DNA from: Sinobacterium caligoides
Lineage (GTDB): Bacteria > Pseudomonadota > Gammaproteobacteria > Pseudomonadales > Sinobacteriaceae
Direction of reading: 5' to 3'
Length of the DNA stretch: 64,000 nucleotides
Assembly: GCF_003752585.1 (NCBI RefSeq)
Contig: NZ_RKHR01000003.1
Coordinates: 868,001 to 932,000 of the forward strand
Every line of letters starts with the position of its first letter. Position 1 is the first letter of the stretch. This document shows positions 47,116 to 56,856 of the stretch, one piece after another. The notes under the pieces are model-generated. The model saw only the letters and a list, made by a program, of their open reading frames with translations, did no database searches and was not told the DNA's origin. Both the position numbers and the translations under genes were made by a program.

Positions 47116-49226
47116 TGGAAGAACGCGTAGTTAAAGCCAACATACAATGTGCGTGGCAGGCCGGGCCGATAAGCAATTTCATCACTACCGACCTGGTTGG
47201 ATGTGTAGGTCGAATAACGCTTATCGGCCAGGTTAAGTGCACGTAAATACACTGACAGGCTATCGCTCGCCTGGTAGTTCGCGCGCAGATTCAGTAAGTC
47301 GTGCCCTGCATAGCTGTGTGTATTTGTCTCGTCGGTAAAATACTCGCCGACATGCGCCCACTCAAGCTCGAGCTTTAGACTGTCCAATTGTTTTGGGCGG
47401 TAGGCCAGCCTGACATTGGCCAAGTCTTTTGGCGCCTTGCCAATATCGTTCCCGGAGAAGTTAAGATTTTCCTTTACATAGCAGTGACAAGTTGGCGAGA
47501 AGTGCCCGTAGATATAGCTGTAGTCTTTATACTTCTGCTTGGTATAGGTCAACGAGCTACCTAACTGCCATTGCGAGCTAATTTTCCAATCAACTCCTAA
47601 CTCGATGCCTCGATGCTCAGTCTCTCCTGCGTTGGTCGTCTTACGCTCGCTACCATCGACATAACTAACAATATCGTTCTCGATCTGCATATCATAGATT
47701 GCTGCCTCGTAGCTTACGCTATCGTTAAATTGACCACGTAGACCGAGCTCATAACTAGTTGCCGTAACCGGCTCCAAGTCGGCACTATTCGTTGCCGAAC
47801 CTGGTCGGAACAAGGCGCCGACCGTTGCCGCCCGAAAGGCCTGACGATAACTAAGGTAAAGGTTATGATTCTCTGTATATTGAAATACTGCACCGAGCTT
47901 AGGTGTCAGGTTAGTATGCGTCACACTCTGCGAGGGTGGGCGGAAGTGAGAACTATCACTATTTACACCAACCTTATTATCATAATCAACGTTGAAGTAG
48001 TCGTAACGTATACCGGCATTAAGACGCCATCGATCGCTTACCTGCCACTCTGTATGTATATATGGAGATAAGCTTAATTGGTCTGCAGAAAAATCATAAT
48101 TAACCTTGCCATTCTCAACATAGCCACGATAGAAGCCCTCTTCCTTGTCGATATCAATATCGTTTTCAAGATAACTGGAGGGGGTGAAATCACTGTCTAT
48201 ACCGACGATAATACGCGCCTTGTCATCCCAGAGATCTTGGCGATATTTCAGCAGTAGGCCATAAGACTCAAAGGAATATTGGCGAATATTCGGGTCGTAA
48301 GTCACCATCCAAGACGGCATCATATTCATGTCGTTGTGACGATAAAAAGGGGTAATCGTCAACAACTGTTGCTCTGAGGGTTGGTAGGCAAACTCACTGG
48401 AGAGTCGCAACGCCTTAACCTCGCGATAGCCAATATCGCCTTGGAATGTATTCTTGGTGGGGTTGTGCTTGTAATCATCATAGTTCAGCGTAGATGAGCC
48501 ACTCTGATCGATATCAGAGTATGACGCGACCACATTCATGCTCCAATCTTCACTCAACACGCTATCGAAGCGCAACCCTAGAGTCGTCCGCTGATAGCTT
48601 GAATCATCACGCCAACCATCATTGTCACTCACATTCAGATCGAAGCGTAAGCCACTTTCTTCGCCAATACTATTCCCTCCGCTCAATAACATACGCTCAG
48701 CACCGAACTCTCCAAGCTCAACACCAATACTTGCCTCGGCCTCACTTGGGCTTACCTTAGTAATGGTATTGATAACACCGCCAATCGCGTCACTGCCGTA
48801 GAGCGCTGACGAGGGGCCCTTGGTAACTTCTAGGCGACTACTCTGCGGCACATTAATCTCATAGAGACCGTTGTGGTTAAAAAAGCCTGTTGGCCGCGTA
48901 GGAATGCCATCTTCTAGGAACAAGTAAACGCCTGATGTGGTTATCGGCTGACGGATGGAGGTCATATGCCCCTCACCGCCCAGATTGTTTATATGCACGC
49001 CGGCAATACGATTAAGCGCCTCCGCAGGGTGTGAAGGCACCAGGAACTCCAACTCTTGCTCACTCAGGACACCCACTGACTCAGACAGGCTATCCTTACT
49101 TGTCGCCTCTCGCGTACTGGTAATAACCATGGTTTCCATTTCTGGGGTAAAACCATTCTCGTCTGCGCAGAGCATTGTTACCGGTGTCAGCACCAGCAGT
49201 AAACATGTCGATATTGTAAATTTCAT
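47112..49226 (-). CDS. TonB-dependent receptor
   Basis: This 704-residue outer membrane receptor has a signal peptide (TISTCLLLVLTPVTMLC). Next come a TonB box-like METMVITSTREAT, a plug (ALNRIAGVHINNLGGEGHM, LEVTKGPSSALYGSDAIGGV) and a barrel ending NYAFFQ with terminal aromatics. A loop with the pair CHCYVKE is notable. The substrate is unclear; the coupled PepSY gene suggests a metal-siderophore or another metal complex. Confidence 0.9.
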   Translation of the reverse strand: MKFTISTCLLLVLTPVTMLCADENGFTPEMETMVITSTREATSKDSLSESVGVLSEQELEFLVPSHPAEALNRIAGVHINNLGGEGHMTSIRQPITTSGVYLFLEDGIPTRPTGFFNHNGLYEINVPQSSRLEVTKGPSSALYGSDAIGGVINTITKVSPSEAEASIGVELGEFGAERMLLSGGNSIGEESGLRFDLNVSDNDGWRDDSSYQRTTLGLRFDSVLSEDWSMNVVASYSDIDQSGSSTLNYDDYKHNPTKNTFQGDIGYREVKALRLSSEFAYQPSEQQLLTITPFYRHNDMNMMPSWMVTYDPNIRQYSFESYGLLLKYRQDLWDDKARIIVGIDSDFTPSSYLENDIDIDKEEGFYRGYVENGKVNYDFSADQLSLSPYIHTEWQVSDRWRLNAGIRYDYFNVDYDNKVGVNSDSSHFRPPSQSVTHTNLTPKLGAVFQYTENHNLYLSYRQAFRAATVGALFRPGSATNSADLEPVTATSYELGLRGQFNDSVSYEAAIYDMQIENDIVSYVDGSERKTTNAGETEHRGIELGVDWKISSQWQLGSSLTYTKQKYKDYSYIYGHFSPTCHCYVKENLNFSGNDIGKAPKDLANVRLAYRPKQLDSLKLELEWAHVGEYFTDETNTHSYAGHDLLNLRANYQASDSLSVYLRALNLADKRYSTYTSNQVGSDEIAYRPGLPRTLYVGFNYAFFQ

Positions 49227-49470
49227 TGGAGAAAATTCGCTGCAAAATAATTGCGGCGAAATCTAACCGAATGTTGAGTGATATGTAATGCGACAAATTG
49301 TCGCATCTGCGCATGTCAATACGCGGTTACCGCGGCGCCCGATGGCGAAGACCTATCTAGGGAGTCATCAGATCGATACTAGACAAGGGAGAGTGTCGCT
49401 ACCGCAGTATAATATTGCAGTAGCCACTTCAATAACCTAGAGATATAACTCGTTCTTTGTATCGGGAAAG

Positions 49471-49917
49471 CTACAACTCGTCCTTTTCAACAGTCACAAT
49501 GGTACCGGTGAGCGCCACACCGGCCATAATAGCACCTGCACCACACTGAAAAGTCTCCTTGCTCTCGACCAAGTTATGCTTATAGTTAGACTTAATGTTT
49601 ATCACTGCATTACCGCCCTCTGCCACAGCCTTATCACGCAGAGCGATCATCGCCGACAAGAAGACCCATTGACAGGCCTTTTCATCTGATTTCATAAAAG
49701 CATTCGTCTTACGGCTGATACCGTACTCTACGAAACGCTTAACGACTGCAGGGTGCTCTTGGTCCGCGAAATAAAAGGCAACGCCATCACCCAGCTTTTC
49801 GACTGCGGCTTCCTGAGCAAGGGCATCCGCTATCGAAAATTCTGCAACATCATCCCTCGCATACGCGGTAGAAGACACCAGAGCCCCCAAAAACAACGAT
49901 AAAATCACCTTCTTCAT
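49471..49917 (-). CDS. Periplasmic YbjQ/RcsF-fold-like small protein
   Basis: This 148-residue protein has a signal peptide (ILSLFLGALVSSTAYA). Its core resembles small periplasmic proteins often mislabelled excinuclease ATPase subunit: WVFLSAMIALRDKAVAEGGNAVINIKSNYKHN, then FQCGAGAIMAGVALTGTIV. Two cysteines (in KACQW and FQCGAG) could form a disulfide. The resemblance is to the YbjQ/RcsF-type fold. Its role is unknown; it stands alone between the receptor and the esterase. Confidence 0.7.
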   Translation of the reverse strand: MKKVILSLFLGALVSSTAYARDDVAEFSIADALAQEAAVEKLGDGVAFYFADQEHPAVVKRFVEYGISRKTNAFMKSDEKACQWVFLSAMIALRDKAVAEGGNAVINIKSNYKHNLVESKETFQCGAGAIMAGVALTGTIVTVEKDEL

Positions 49918-50112
49918 TTACTCACCTCACCCACAATTTATGTACACAAAAACAACACGAATACTGATAGTTTCAGTGGATAAACCATAGAGGTCAATCT
50001 ATAAACAAAAACGGCAGTCACCAATGCGCCCAAGATTGACCGAGACCAATAGTTGCTAATCATAAAGGCAAACTAGCCCTCTAAACGATAAAAAACTGCT
50101 CACTCAGCTAGC

Positions 50113-51828
50113 TCACTCTAGCGCCTTCAGCTGTTCACAGATACCGTCATTGCTGGAACTATCCCAAGCATCCACCTGCCGAAAGGGGGTCTTTAAATTA
50201 ATTGTCAGTATGTTGTCTTTTTCTCGATCGTAGGGAGGAAAGTTTCTCCTGTCGAACCACGCGGACATCAACATCTCTTTTAGCTGTCGGTCCTCCGCGC
50301 TGAACTCAACCGGACCTGAGACAATATTCAGTTCATGGCCAAAGATAAAAGGTAGCTCAGCACCGTGGCTCGATGTCTCCCCCTTGGGCGTCGATCGATA
50401 AAAAGCTTTATTAAAGTATTTTGGCCAAAGATTAAACGTCGGTTTATAGCTAAAATTATACAGTGACACATTACCACCCAGTCGCTTCGCCACCTCACGG
50501 TTAGCACACTTAAAGAACACATTGTTCAACAAGTTCCTTGCCATTCTCACCCTCGCAGCTTTACCGGCAAACATCGGCGTATTGCGCGGATTAAACGCGT
50601 CAATCTTCAACATTGCATCCCCTGCCGATCGACCAAACAACAAGCGCACCGTCTTGCGATAGCTCATTCTCGTTAATAACGTGAGCTCTAACGGCGCAAT
50701 GAAAATATTGGATTCATCACTGTTAAAGCCCAGAATAACATCCACATTATCAAGCTTAGAGATCTTCGAAGGCTGCATCGGTAATAACGCACCATCGAGG
50801 TAGGGCGCGTAGGTAAGAAAACCGGAAGTCTTCGGCTCGGAGTGCATCAAACCACCCACCGTATTCATCAGACTCTTAGACCACTGCTGTAGCTTTATGA
50901 TTTCCTCAACGGTTAATTCATTAAGCGGCTTCTTACTATGAGCTCTGATCTTATCCGCCAAAGCCTGTGCTGAGGCCTCATTCTTATAGCGGATTCCATA
51001 GGGGTTGCTCTCCATAATGGCGTGCTGGTAGAGGGTGCCGTTCTGCTTGTGATCTAATAAGTGTATGCCGACGGACATCGCCCCAGCACTTTCACCAAAC
51101 ACTGTCACATTGCTCGCATCGCCGCCAAAGCTTTTAATATTGCTCTGCACCCAGCGTAAAGCTAGGCGCTGGTCACCTAGCCCATAGTTTCCTGACAAAA
51201 GTATTGATTGTGACTTTTCTTCATCGCTTCCTCCTTGTTTAGCCGCAGGAACTTGGGGATGGAAACTGCCCAATAGTCCTAATCGATAATTCATGCTAAC
51301 GACAATAAATGGGCGCAGACTCTGGGCATTCATCGCGACAATTTCATCACCACGAAAAGCCTCTGCACTGCCAGAACCGAACTCGAACGCGCCACCATGA
51401 ATAAACACATAAACAGGCAACAAAGCGTCTTCTGCGCTGATACCGGCTGGACGCCATATATTCAGGCTTAAACAGTCCTCAGACTGGCGTTCTTTCTCTA
51501 TTCCCTCTGCAGTAAGGTCAAAGGGCTTTTGCGGGCAGATAGCACCAAACTGGCGAACGTCATGGCGGCCAGGCGGGTATTGGAAGAGTTTGCTGTGCTC
51601 AAATCGCTCTCCCTGCGCATATCTAATACCCCTAAATACCTCAATACTGGTGTGATAGCTCGGCTTATTGAGCCGTTCGCCGCTAAAGGCAACGCCTTGA
51701 TCAAGTTCAACCGTCGGCAGATCAGGCGATGGTAACGGGTATATTGGCTGAGCAAAAGCGGTGCTAAGCACGGTAATAGCCAGCAACAGAGAGCCCAGCA
51801 ATAAGGAGAAGGTCTTGCAACTTCGCAT
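50113..51828 (-). CDS. Secreted type B carboxylesterase
   Basis: This 571-residue serine esterase has a signal peptide (LLLGSLLLAITVLSTAFA). The type B carboxylesterase motifs follow: EDCLSLNIWRP, the oxyanion-hole VFIHGGAFEFGSG and the nucleophile Ser in VTVFGESAGAMS. The acidic and His residues of the triad fall in the C-terminal half (for example SSHGAELPFIFGH). It should hydrolyse carboxylic esters outside the cytoplasm. It lies 137 bases downstream of the BAHD-like gene on the same strand, so the pair may be co-transcribed, possibly acting on the same acylated compound. Confidence 0.9.
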   Translation of the reverse strand: MRSCKTFSLLLGSLLLAITVLSTAFAQPIYPLPSPDLPTVELDQGVAFSGERLNKPSYHTSIEVFRGIRYAQGERFEHSKLFQYPPGRHDVRQFGAICPQKPFDLTAEGIEKERQSEDCLSLNIWRPAGISAEDALLPVYVFIHGGAFEFGSGSAEAFRGDEIVAMNAQSLRPFIVVSMNYRLGLLGSFHPQVPAAKQGGSDEEKSQSILLSGNYGLGDQRLALRWVQSNIKSFGGDASNVTVFGESAGAMSVGIHLLDHKQNGTLYQHAIMESNPYGIRYKNEASAQALADKIRAHSKKPLNELTVEEIIKLQQWSKSLMNTVGGLMHSEPKTSGFLTYAPYLDGALLPMQPSKISKLDNVDVILGFNSDESNIFIAPLELTLLTRMSYRKTVRLLFGRSAGDAMLKIDAFNPRNTPMFAGKAARVRMARNLLNNVFFKCANREVAKRLGGNVSLYNFSYKPTFNLWPKYFNKAFYRSTPKGETSSHGAELPFIFGHELNIVSGPVEFSAEDRQLKEMLMSAWFDRRNFPPYDREKDNILTINLKTPFRQVDAWDSSSNDGICEQLKALE

Positions 51829-51965
51829 AATATTACCCTGGAGCGGTATAGAGTGAGCACACCCTGTGACCGGGTGGGAAGGGCGACAACTATATTCACT
51901 CGCTAGAATTTACACAAGCCATTGTAGCCGAATACCACGAAGCTGAATAAGTAATACCGATAACG

Positions 51966-53240
51966 CTAAGACACCGCGGGCAACTTAAACTCAAACCTTT
52001 TTAACACTTTCTTTGGTAACCGCAAGTGGATATCAAAGAAACGACCATCGAGTGACTGATGAATCAGTAAGGACTGCGGCTGTTTTACTCTTGCTAAGTC
52101 ATACCAAATCGGCTCACCGGCACCAAAGTCGAGGGGATAAGCAGCTAAGAGCTCACCACTATCAATTGTTACTCGCCCACTTGCTGTGGCTTCAGCACTC
52201 TTATCCGACAAAGCATCATGTGACTGCTTTTCTTCGCTATCAGCGACTAGCTTACTAGGATCATCGAAATCAATCGTTTCAATTGATCTCCTAATACGCT
52301 GCGCCGCTTGTAAAATAGACTCATTGTTAAACTCCTCTAATGGCGCATCAATGCGCCGATGCGCCGCTATATTGTCGATGAAGTGCACGCTGCTCGGCGC
52401 TCCCTCCACCGCTCTTAGATCAACACCATAACTCATCTGTGGGACTCTCCGCCCCCCCTGGGCAGCGTGCACGCTTCGCCACAATTGCGCGACAAGGATA
52501 TCTTGGGTTGAAACCCACTGCTCCGAATCAGCCAGCTGATGCATTAGATTCGCGGCCAACACAGACAAAGATCGCTTTTCTATGCTGATCATTTGCTCCT
52601 TAACTGACATTAAGCACAACCGATTAACAAAAGTCTGCTGCCAACGTGACAAATGTTTAAATAGCTTGCTTCCACCGTTTGCGAAACTGGATGCTTCCCT
52701 CGCATCAAGCTGATACTGCTGCGAATCAGGCACTGAGAAAGCCTGCCCACGGCAGGCGTTACACCACGCCTCCAAAACATGGCTCATAGACACACGATCC
52801 GCTACCTGCTGGTGAATAGAGACTGCTAATATAGAGCCTCGATCAGAGAAGTGCGTGAGCTGAACCTCCATCAGAGGCTTATCCCTGTTAAATAGCTGCC
52901 AAGGCCTTCGTTTAGAAGTCAATTTTCTGACATAGTCTTTTGAGTGTTTTCTACTGCTGAAGCTCTCGCAAGATAACGGTGCAATTTGTGTCGTAAAATG
53001 TACACCTTGGTTGTGGAGAAAAATTTTCGCTCTCCCGGCTTGATTAACTAGCCTGCCAGATAGCAAAGGGAAATATCTCAACACTCGCTCAAGCCCATCA
53101 ATCAGGTATTGCTCATCGATTGCTTTCTCATAGGCGAGCACAATTCGTGAAAACGTCGGGGCCGACATAATATCCTGAGCAACAAATTCAACAGGTTCTA
53201 ATTGTAACTTTGAACGAATCAATTTTACCGATTTTCTCAT
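51966..53240 (-). CDS. BAHD-like acyltransferase with altered HxxxD motif
   Basis: This predicted 424-residue protein resembles plant/fungal BAHD (PF02458) acyltransferases: LQLEPVEFVAQDIMSAP, LERVLRYFPLLSGRLV, the catalytic-motif region SIHQQVADRVSMSHVLEAWC, and the structural YPLDFGAGEPIWYD that matches DFGWGKP. At the catalytic site the sequence is HQQVAD, so the residue four before Asp is Gln rather than His, with His one position earlier. The start at 53240 is chosen because AGGAAGG precedes it and because the domain begins soon after. A frame from 53345 is possible. It lies upstream of the carboxylesterase on the same strand. BAHD proteins are rare in bacteria. Confidence 0.75.
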   Translation of the reverse strand: MRKSVKLIRSKLQLEPVEFVAQDIMSAPTFSRIVLAYEKAIDEQYLIDGLERVLRYFPLLSGRLVNQAGRAKIFLHNQGVHFTTQIAPLSCESFSSRKHSKDYVRKLTSKRRPWQLFNRDKPLMEVQLTHFSDRGSILAVSIHQQVADRVSMSHVLEAWCNACRGQAFSVPDSQQYQLDAREASSFANGGSKLFKHLSRWQQTFVNRLCLMSVKEQMISIEKRSLSVLAANLMHQLADSEQWVSTQDILVAQLWRSVHAAQGGRRVPQMSYGVDLRAVEGAPSSVHFIDNIAAHRRIDAPLEEFNNESILQAAQRIRRSIETIDFDDPSKLVADSEEKQSHDALSDKSAEATASGRVTIDSGELLAAYPLDFGAGEPIWYDLARVKQPQSLLIHQSLDGRFFDIHLRLPKKVLKRFEFKLPAVS

Positions 53241-53568
53241 TAACCTTCCTAGTTTAATACCGCCTTCATCCTTAAAAAAACTTCTATCGCAGTCTGACAA
53301 ACAATTAAAACTGAGGCAGACAACATCCTGCAGAGTGAATGACAACGCCCTTCCTTTATAAAAACGCTGAGTAAGGAAATGTTAAACTCACCCCTTACAC
53401 CATGCTTCATTAGCATCATCATAATAGGCCAGCACAAAAACAACTATCGGCCAAAAGTGCTAATAATAGTCCTTGCACGTTCACCGACGAAAAGCTCAAG
53501 CTAATCGCTGGCGATACCCTAGAAACAACTATAGAGATATCGCCATTTTATCGACCTAACAAGGCCAG
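53241..53568. other. 328-base gap with no supported gene
   Basis: This stretch separates the acylase from the BAHD-like gene on the same strand. It probably holds the promoter of the BAHD-like gene; I see no clear dyad, RNA gene or terminator. Confidence 0.45.
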
Positions 53569-56040
53569 TTATTTTTCAACGAAGCTCTTTAATTGATTTT
53601 TCTTAATTACCTCAAACTGACGTTCACACGCGCGCTCATCACGGGCAAAAAATTGCCAACCACCTCCTGCACACTGAGCCACCCCCTCAGTCAGGTGTCG
53701 CTGACTCAACGCCGCCTTTTTCACTTCCGCAACGGTATAGGGAATATCGATTAACTGCTTATTGGCAAACATCTTAGTCATGTCGTTATAGTGAAGCGAA
53801 GAGCTATCCGAAGACTCAGAGTAGGCGACAACACCCTGCACTTGAGTTCTCTCCGGCGCCAACTTCGTTGTCATCACCCAACTCGCTGACGACCCCGTTA
53901 CCTCTGGGTACCCCTGTTTACCAATTGGGCCGTAGGCCATCTTATTAAAGACGCCCTCAAACTCCTCTCCACCGGGGAGCGCAACTCGCTCACCAGCACG
54001 CGTGGTAGACTGAATATCTGCAAGCCTAGCGTTTAGCGCGATACCACTACTTTCAACCCTCAATACCGCCTTCGCTAATGCTGGCAATACCGCCGGATTA
54101 TTCGAGCGATCTAAGCCCCGCGGAGTATTCACAGGATCATTTTCATCGAATGGAATACGGTAGCTAAAAGCCTTTGGCAGCCAGCGAGTGAACTTGTCAT
54201 CGTTAGCTGCACGAATGAACTCACGGAACAGATGCGCGCCACGGCTCTCAAGATTATCATGTAAATCCCAAGCGGCTAAGACCTCACAGGCCTCGCGTAA
54301 ATCAACCTCTTGCCCCTGCACAACAGCTGTCGGCTGCGACCGACAAATTGCCACCACATCATCGCGCAATAACTGACCGGCATAGTTTTGATTGCTCAGC
54401 AAAGTCTGTGTCAGCGTCGTTTCGTTGACATCACCCTGCTCCGCCATCGCCGCCACCATCGCCAAACCTGAACGTGTGCGTAGGGTTCTCTCGCTATTGC
54501 GGCTGCCCTGCACCTGCTGAATACCCGCAATAGGTGCTTGAGCATTCGCTAGCCAATAACTATCATTGGAGTTCGTCACATAATCACTGCGAATGATCGA
54601 GGCCTGCCGACCTGCCCCAAGCAACCCTGGGGCGGCAGCGTCAGCGGCCGTATTCCAAGCGCACTCGGAGCGATTACCCTGATATAAGGGACCATCGTAG
54701 AGCTGACAAGATGACATTTGCCTATCGGTGAAATTGACCATCGGCCCCAAGTCGCCATAGAGCACATCGCCATGACTATCAACGGCAACCGTGTTAATTC
54801 CCGGTGTCGCTTGATAGTGGTTGATCGCCGCCTTCAGCTCCGTCACATTCTTAGCCCGTGCCATCGCCAATGCACCACCTTGAAAGCCTCGAGCGCCTTC
54901 GTTAGCGATACGCAGACTAACGGCCATGCTGCTATTCCAAGGAAACTTACCGCCGACTATGAAGGCGTCGCCCGCCTTGTAGAAGGTGTGACTCTGCGAC
55001 CGCACCTGCCCGTTGTCATCGCGCACATCCACCGTTACCTCTACTGGCTCAATACTTCGCTGCTCTTCATCGTAGTGATAAGCTAGGGAGTTACCGGGCA
55101 TGAGATCCAGCTTATAAAACATATAAGCCTTGGAGGTGGAAACAGTATTGGTCCATGCCACATCACCATTGGTGCCAAAACCAACATGAGCGCGCTGAGC
55201 TTGGTTCGCCCCAAGTAGATTACTCACCCCTGGAATAATCTGATGCATCGCGTACATGCGGAAGTCGAAATCCTGCCAATTTAGGTGTGGATTAGCGAAC
55301 AGTAAGCCTGATTCATCGCCCGTGAGGTCTCGACCGATAGCCACACCATTACTCCCCTTATCGGTGGGGTTATAAAAACTGGCCGCATATTCCTTAAGTT
55401 GATTTCCCTTCCCCGGGTCTAACATAGCTAGCTGTTTCGCCTGCTCTATTGTTGATACCGACGAAGCACTATTTTGTGGGGGGTGGGCCGCCAGGATTAA
55501 TGGCGCAAAGCTCGGCAAGAATGCCGGTGTCAGGTGGAAACGCCGAACATCTTGCGCCGTCATCGGTGTCACCCAAGCGGCACCGCCACAGACCGGGTCA
55601 GTCACATTATCAATACCAGTGTCGCGCAAATAACGGTTAAAGCCCGCAGCATAACCGGCAAATAACTGCTCAAACTCCTCATCAACCGACTCATCGTACA
55701 CGCCTTCTTTAGCTAACAACTTAAAGAAATAGTCAGATGCTAAGTTACCATTTGCTGGACCAAAGTTAGCGGCTAACTGCCCTCGGAACTTTAATATATT
55801 ACGCGACTGCTGGCAGAAGTGGTCTTGCGCCGCCGCATAGCCGGTGCCAAAACCCAAGCTGCCCCAGTCGGCGGCAATAATATGCGGTATTCCGCCCTCG
55901 GTACGATAAAGCTCGGCATCATAAGCTGCCTTAGTGTCTGTGAAACTAAGCCCTGTACAGCCTACAAGTATGGCGCTCAGCGAGGGCAGCAGGAAATATT
56001 TACGGCGAAGAATTGAAAACGCTTGATGAAAATTTGCCAC
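53569..56040 (-). CDS. Lipidated penicillin/AHL acylase family protein
   Basis: This predicted 823-residue Ntn-hydrolase has the layout of penicillin/homoserine lactone acylases: an alpha chain (YRTEGGIPHIIAADWGSLGFG, YAAAQDHFCQQ), a spacer, and a beta chain with the processing site and nucleophile S230 in DKGSNGVAIG. Also visible are NPHLNWQ and GFGTNGDVAWTNT. I start it at a GTG (56040) because AAGGAG lies 9 bases upstream and because this makes residues 1-28 a lipoprotein signal with the lipobox LVGC. It diverges from a PadR regulator. Substrates could be acyl-homoserine lactones, lipopeptides or other amides. Confidence 0.85.
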   Translation of the reverse strand: MANFHQAFSILRRKYFLLPSLSAILVGCTGLSFTDTKAAYDAELYRTEGGIPHIIAADWGSLGFGTGYAAAQDHFCQQSRNILKFRGQLAANFGPANGNLASDYFFKLLAKEGVYDESVDEEFEQLFAGYAAGFNRYLRDTGIDNVTDPVCGGAAWVTPMTAQDVRRFHLTPAFLPSFAPLILAAHPPQNSASSVSTIEQAKQLAMLDPGKGNQLKEYAASFYNPTDKGSNGVAIGRDLTGDESGLLFANPHLNWQDFDFRMYAMHQIIPGVSNLLGANQAQRAHVGFGTNGDVAWTNTVSTSKAYMFYKLDLMPGNSLAYHYDEEQRSIEPVEVTVDVRDDNGQVRSQSHTFYKAGDAFIVGGKFPWNSSMAVSLRIANEGARGFQGGALAMARAKNVTELKAAINHYQATPGINTVAVDSHGDVLYGDLGPMVNFTDRQMSSCQLYDGPLYQGNRSECAWNTAADAAAPGLLGAGRQASIIRSDYVTNSNDSYWLANAQAPIAGIQQVQGSRNSERTLRTRSGLAMVAAMAEQGDVNETTLTQTLLSNQNYAGQLLRDDVVAICRSQPTAVVQGQEVDLREACEVLAAWDLHDNLESRGAHLFREFIRAANDDKFTRWLPKAFSYRIPFDENDPVNTPRGLDRSNNPAVLPALAKAVLRVESSGIALNARLADIQSTTRAGERVALPGGEEFEGVFNKMAYGPIGKQGYPEVTGSSASWVMTTKLAPERTQVQGVVAYSESSDSSSLHYNDMTKMFANKQLIDIPYTVAEVKKAALSQRHLTEGVAQCAGGGWQFFARDERACERQFEVIKKNQLKSFVEK

Positions 56041-56100
56041 GGCAGGTGACTCCTTGCGACGATTTACGTTATTGTTATAAGAATCTAATACTCCAGTTAG

Positions 56101-56147
56101 GAGTAAATTTACTCTGTATCGCTGCACGGTAAAAATACCAAATGGTA
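56101..56147. promoter_or_regulatory. Two dyads in the acylase/padR divergent promoter
   Basis: GAGTAAATTTACTC (56101-56114) is a perfect 14-base palindrome, and TACCA-AA-TGGTA (56136-56147) is a second dyad 20 bases before the padR ATG. They are the best candidates for PadR operator sites controlling both genes. Confidence 0.6.
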
Positions 56148-56166
56148 ATAAACACAACGAGGCCTC

Positions 56167-56856
56167 ATGGCAGCTAAAACACAGCTCAACACCACCGACT
56201 ACGCCATTCTTGGCCTGTTAGAACGCCGACCTTGGTCAGCCTACGAGCTCACCCAGTTCATGCGTGGCAGTAATATCAAGGCAATATGGCCGCGAGCAGA
56301 AAGTCATCTGTACGAGAGCCCAAAGAAGCTTGCTCGCCTTGGTTACAGCACCGTCAGCAAAGAGCTGGTGGGGCGTAAGACTCGTGCCGTCTATAGCCTA
56401 ACTACTCAAGGTTCTACAGCCCTACAGCAATGGCTCGCCGAACCAGGAAAAGCGCTTAACGTAGAGTACGAAGCCATGCTCAAGCTCATTTTTGGCGACA
56501 TCGACAAGCAAGCACAACAGGCAAAGATGTTAGCGACAATCAAACAACAGGTCGCTGAAAGCAGCCGTCAGATAGAAGAAGCCTTCAGCCAGCTCAGTCA
56601 GTTCAGCGACCCCGAGGCCACTCCTGCCCGCCTCGCTCAACATTTGCTAGTCAACAGCTACATTAAAGAGGTCTGGCTCGCTCAACAGAAGTGGCTCACC
56701 TTCGCCGATGATTTTCAGCAACAATGGCTCAATAACCAGGGTACAGAAGAACAGCGGCGTGAGCTCATTCGACAGCACTATCAGCAGGCACTAGCACCCG
56801 GTTCGGAGTCGTTATCGTGTGTCTCTCCTTCGACTGACACACCTTCGGGCGACTGA
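56167..56856 (+). CDS. PadR-family transcription regulator
   Basis: This 229-residue regulator has a winged HTH (YAILGLLERRPWSAYELTQFM, then WPRAESHLYESPKKLARLGY) and a C-terminal dimerisation helix domain (PadR_C). It is divergent from the acylase gene and likely controls it. Its 3' end overlaps the converging 5'-nucleotidase gene by 76 bases. The ligand is not known. Confidence 0.9.
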   Translation: MAAKTQLNTTDYAILGLLERRPWSAYELTQFMRGSNIKAIWPRAESHLYESPKKLARLGYSTVSKELVGRKTRAVYSLTTQGSTALQQWLAEPGKALNVEYEAMLKLIFGDIDKQAQQAKMLATIKQQVAESSRQIEEAFSQLSQFSDPEATPARLAQHLLVNSYIKEVWLAQQKWLTFADDFQQQWLNNQGTEEQRRELIRQHYQQALAPGSESLSCVSPSTDTPSGD

